Position numbers and translations under genes: made by a program
Part shown: in pieces, positions 6,689 to 8,757 of the stretch
Position numbering within the stretch: the stretch's first letter is position 1
Layout: each line of letters begins with the position of its first letter
Notes under the pieces: model-generated
What the model was told of the DNA's origin: nothing
Databases searched by the model: none
Seen by the model: only the letters and a program-made list of their open reading frames with translations
NCBI GenBank assembly: GCA_015767395.1
Contig: JADWMI010000054.1
Span: 1,237-9,993, forward strand
Reading direction: 5' to 3'
Length of the DNA: 8,757 nt
Origin: Bacteroidota bacterium
GTDB lineage: Bacteria > Bacteroidota > Bacteroidia > Flavobacteriales > Flavobacteriaceae

Positions 6689-6721
6689 CAAAATTAGTAT
6701 ATAATTTTTAAATAATCACAA
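6689..6721 (-). promoter_or_regulatory. Putative promoter of the ACT/hydrolase/lipoprotein operon
   Basis: On the minus strand TAATTTTG at 6689-6696 matches TAnnTTTG, and TTG at 6719-6721 is 22 bp upstream, within the spacing range reported for Bacteroidota promoters. The -7 element ends 24 bp before the ATG at 6664, giving a leader of about 20 nt. Confidence 0.5.
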
Positions 6722-6738
6722 TAAGTTGAAAATCATTT

Positions 6739-6746
6739 TAAATTTG
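6739..6746 (+). promoter_or_regulatory. Putative promoter -7 element for lysC
   Basis: TAAATTTG, a full match to TAnnTTTG, 20 bp before the lysC ATG. No -33 TTG is found at normal distance (the nearest TTG, 6726-6728, is only 10 bp upstream), so the promoter may be weak or depend on an activator. Confidence 0.5.
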
Positions 6747-6763
6747 CAACTCTAAAAGAGTTG
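6747..6763. promoter_or_regulatory. Inverted repeat at the lysC transcription start, possible operator
   Basis: CAACTC-TAAAA-GAGTTG: perfect 6-bp arms with a 5-bp spacer, directly after the -7 element and 3 bp before the lysC ATG. The right half overlaps one copy of a 10-bp direct repeat AGTTGAAAAT (6759-6768), whose other copy is at 6724-6733. It could be a protein-binding site covering the transcription start or a short leader hairpin that masks the start codon. It is too short and lacks the T-run to be an attenuator, and it is not a lysine riboswitch. Confidence 0.45.
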
Positions 6764-6766
6764 AAA

Positions 6767-8080
6767 ATGAAAGTTTTAAAGTTTGGCGGAACCTCAGTTG
6801 GTTCTATAAAAAACATAAAAAGTGTTAAAGAAATTATTACCGATGGTGATAAAAAAATTGTTGTGCTTTCAGCGATGTCTGGGACTACCAATGCCTTGGT
6901 GGCCATTTATAAGCAAGTAAAAGTTGGAGAAATTGAAGCCTCTTTATTAAACATTGAAGCTTTAAATCAAAAATATGTCACAGTAATTGATGAATTGTTT
7001 GACGATTCAATTTTTAAACAGGAAGTTAGCAATTATGTAGATGGCATTTTTTCTTATTTAAGAACATTAACTTCAGAAAAAAGTTCTGAATTGTTGTACA
7101 ATCAAATTGTATCGCAAGGTGAATTGATGTCCACTTATATGTTTACAAAATATTTGAATCAAGAAGGTGTAAATGCAAGATTGTTACCTGCTTTAGATTT
7201 TATGCGTGTAGATAAAACAAATGATCCAGACGATTTTTATATCAAACAAAATTTACAACGAATAATAAATGAAGCTTTACCTGCTGACATCTACGTTACA
7301 CAAGGATTTATATGTCTAGACGCTTACGGTAATGTCGCCAATTTACAACGTGGAGGTAGTGATTATACCGCAACAATTATTGGTGGAGTTGTAGAGGCTG
7401 ATGAAGTTCAAATATGGACTGATATTGACGGGATGCACAACAATGATCCTAGATTTGTTGAAAATACACATGCAATTTCAAACTTGTCTTTTGATGAAGC
7501 TGCAGAGCTGGCCTATTTTGGTGCTAAAATTTTGCATCCACAAACTGTAATGCCAGCACGTGAGGCAAATATTCCAGTCCGTTTAAAAAATACAGAAGAT
7601 CCAGAATCTTATGGGACATTAATATCTAAACAATGGGAAGGTGAAGGTATTAAAGCCATTGCAGCAAAAGACAATATCACTGCCATTAAAATAAAATCGG
7701 CTCGTATGTTACAAGCGCATGGTTTTTTGAAAAAAGTATTTGAAATTTTCGAAAAATATGAAACGCCTATTGATATGATTACGACTTCAGAAATTGCAAT
7801 TTCTTTGACAATTGACAATGATGAAAATTTAATAGCTATTGTAGAAGAGTTGGAAAAATTCTCGTTGGTTGAAGTGGATAATGAACAAAGTATTGTATGC
7901 TTGGTTGGTCATTCGGTAGTGAAACATCATGAAACCCATCGCTTGTTTCAAGTATTGCAAAATCTTTCGGTACGTATGATTTCGTATGGTGGAAGTAATA
8001 ATAATATCTCTTTACTGGTGAATACAAAGGATAAGATTTCAGCGCTTCAACATTTAAATAAATATGTTTTTGAAGCATAA
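6767..8080 (+). CDS. lysC: Aspartate kinase, lysine-sensitive LysC type
   Basis: 437-residue monofunctional aspartokinase; phosphorylates L-aspartate with ATP to 4-aspartyl phosphate, the first step towards lysine/diaminopimelate, threonine and methionine. Kinase motifs: KFGGTSVGS (5-13), SQGEL (116-120), TQGF (178-181), RGGSDYTA (195-202) and WTDIDGMHNNDPR (217-229). Two C-terminal ACT domains follow (about 303-370 and 373-437). The first carries SARMLQAHGFLKKVF and IDMITTSEIAISLTID, close to the E. coli LysC segment that binds inhibitory lysine, so feedback by lysine is likely. There is no homoserine dehydrogenase domain after residue 437. I chose ATG 6767 over the in-frame TTG at 6761 because MKVLKFGGTS is the family N-terminus and the TTG lies in the inverted repeat. 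It is divergent from the ACT-domain gene, with its own terminator downstream. Confidence 0.96.
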   Translation: MKVLKFGGTSVGSIKNIKSVKEIITDGDKKIVVLSAMSGTTNALVAIYKQVKVGEIEASLLNIEALNQKYVTVIDELFDDSIFKQEVSNYVDGIFSYLRTLTSEKSSELLYNQIVSQGELMSTYMFTKYLNQEGVNARLLPALDFMRVDKTNDPDDFYIKQNLQRIINEALPADIYVTQGFICLDAYGNVANLQRGGSDYTATIIGGVVEADEVQIWTDIDGMHNNDPRFVENTHAISNLSFDEAAELAYFGAKILHPQTVMPAREANIPVRLKNTEDPESYGTLISKQWEGEGIKAIAAKDNITAIKIKSARMLQAHGFLKKVFEIFEKYETPIDMITTSEIAISLTIDNDENLIAIVEELEKFSLVEVDNEQSIVCLVGHSVVKHHETHRLFQVLQNLSVRMISYGGSNNNISLLVNTKDKISALQHLNKYVFEA

Positions 8081-8108
8081 TTGATGGCTCTATAAAACAC
8101 TAAAAATA

Positions 8109-8159
8109 TGATATAAAAAAAGGGAAGCAAAACTTCCCTTTTTTTATTTTATTATATCA
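8109..8159. terminator. Bidirectional intrinsic terminator between lysC and the convergent gene
   Basis: GGGAAG (8122-8127), loop CAAAA, CTTCCC (8133-8138), flanked by seven A on the left and seven T on the right, so a stem-plus-U-run forms on either strand. An outer pair TGATATAA (8109-8116) and TTATATCA (8152-8159) extends the symmetry. It serves lysC on the plus strand and the secreted protein gene on the minus strand. Confidence 0.92.
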
Positions 8160-8187
8160 ATTTTAATCTTGATTCACTTTTTTTTTA

Positions 8188-8652
8188 TTAAAATTCTCCA
8201 AAAAACGGAATACCTTTTAAAACTTTAACCCTTGTTTGGGCAGCAATAAATGATTCAATTTGATAGAATGCCCCTGCGTCAACCGCACTTATTTTTCTAA
8301 TTTTTTTGTAATACTTATCGATAAGTTTATTTCTTGATTTCATTGATGACCTCATTTCATCTACCAAATCATTCGTTTCGTCATCTGTAGTATTACCATA
8401 AGAGTCTACATATTTTTTAAGAAGTAACATCCCTTTCTTTCCTAATTCTTTTCTTTCAACCTCATAAGCATCATAAATCTCCCAAAAAGCAGGGGCATTT
8501 GCAACTGAAGGAGTGATAAAACTTTCAACTAGTACTTGTTTTTCCATTCCAAACAAGGTTTGGAAAAAATTTTCCTGTTCAGCATCACTTTGTGCCTGAG
8601 TTGAAACAGATAACATACATATTGCTATCAAAGAGAAAAATAATTTTTTCAT
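8188..8652 (-). CDS. Small secreted helical protein of unknown function
   Basis: 154-residue protein with a clear Sec signal peptide: MKK, hydrophobic LFFSLIAICMLSV, then probable cleavage after STQA (about residue 20). No lipobox, so it is likely periplasmic. The mature part looks mostly alpha-helical and charged. Landmarks are APAFWEIYDAYEVERKELGKKG, a DSYGNTTDDETNDLVDEM segment, a KSRNKLIDKYYKKIRK helix and a closing AFYQIESFIAAQTRVKVLKGIPFFGEF. I recall similar uncharacterised proteins in other flavobacteria with the same FW.IYD.YE...LGK start and FYQIE...IP..GE end. The FYQ(I/L)E helix loosely resembles Spy/CpxP-like or ECF-sigma-sensor-associated helical proteins, but this is too weak to assign a role. 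It is monocistronic as far as visible and converges on lysC. Confidence 0.85.
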   Translation of the reverse strand: MKKLFFSLIAICMLSVSTQAQSDAEQENFFQTLFGMEKQVLVESFITPSVANAPAFWEIYDAYEVERKELGKKGMLLLKKYVDSYGNTTDDETNDLVDEMRSSMKSRNKLIDKYYKKIRKISAVDAGAFYQIESFIAAQTRVKVLKGIPFFGEF

Positions 8653-8757
8653 AATTCTAAATTTTTAAATGATTATATTTTTTAATTAATAATTTTAAAC
8701 TTACTTAGGTTTTAAAATAAGCCTTAATTGTAAATGTAAATATTTTTAACAAATAAT
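8653..8757. other. AT-rich upstream region of the small secreted protein gene
   Basis: 105 bp to the window edge with no gene on either strand. Read on the minus strand it contains TAAGTTTA, one base short of TAnnTTTG, but no convincing -33 element at the right spacing and no operator-like repeat that stands out from the A/T background. The real promoter may be this imperfect element or lie beyond the edge. Confidence 0.4.

Noticed and set aside
6665..6766. Possible lysine riboswitch ahead of lysC
   Set aside because: The whole intergenic region is 102 bp and the predicted leader about 15 nt, far too short for a lysine riboswitch; no matching helices seen.
7609..8078. Minus-strand open frames antisense to lysC
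   Set aside because: They overlie the ACT domains of lysC, which are clearly coding on the plus strand.
1..8757. Mobile elements, defence systems, CRISPR arrays, tRNA or other structural RNA genes, or a novel multi-gene system
   Set aside because: No transposase, integrase, terminal repeats, regularly spaced repeats or tRNA-like cloverleaf was visible; gene content is housekeeping metabolism and small envelope proteins.

Overview
The window is AT-rich chromosomal DNA from a member of the Bacteroidota, most likely a flavobacterium (Flavobacteriia). The evidence is the protein style (a DUF4251-type secreted protein, signal peptides ending in SQT or AQA-Q), TAnnTTTG promoter elements just upstream of several starts, and the absence of convincing Shine-Dalgarno sequences. 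I see no tRNA, rRNA, CRISPR array, insertion sequence, integrase or att-like repeat. All genes look intact except the one cut by the left edge. This is ordinary core genome with a few interesting arrangements. I do not find a clear undescribed system.

Positions 1-2780 (minus strand) hold the proximal part of a SUF iron-sulfur cluster assembly operon in the order sufA, sufB, a small flavodoxin-fold NAD(P)H:flavin oxidoreductase, sufC (cut by the window edge). Gaps of 9, 2 and 10 bp indicate one transcript. sufD, sufS and sufE would be expected beyond the left edge. Divergent from it is thiL (2908-3954, plus strand), which makes thiamine diphosphate and appears to have almost no 5' leader.

Positions 3956-6664 (minus strand) hold, in order of transcription, an ACT-domain protein with a probable winged-helix N-terminus, an alpha/beta hydrolase and a YiiX-like papain-fold lipoprotein. 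These three are linked by 1-bp and 10-bp overlaps. After a 74-bp gap comes a DUF4251 periplasmic protein, which converges on thiL with only 1 bp between the stop codons. A hairpin plus T-run over that junction looks like the thiL terminator and lies partly inside the DUF4251 coding sequence.

Positions 6767-8080 (plus strand) hold a lysine-sensitive-type aspartate kinase (lysC). It is transcribed divergently from the ACT-domain gene across a 102-bp region that contains two opposed promoter elements and two operator-like inverted repeats. This suggests, but does not prove, that the ACT protein senses an amino acid and regulates lysC and/or itself. lysC ends at a strong bidirectional terminator shared with a convergent gene for a small secreted helical protein of unknown function (8188-8652). 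The last 105 bp are the AT-rich upstream region of that gene.
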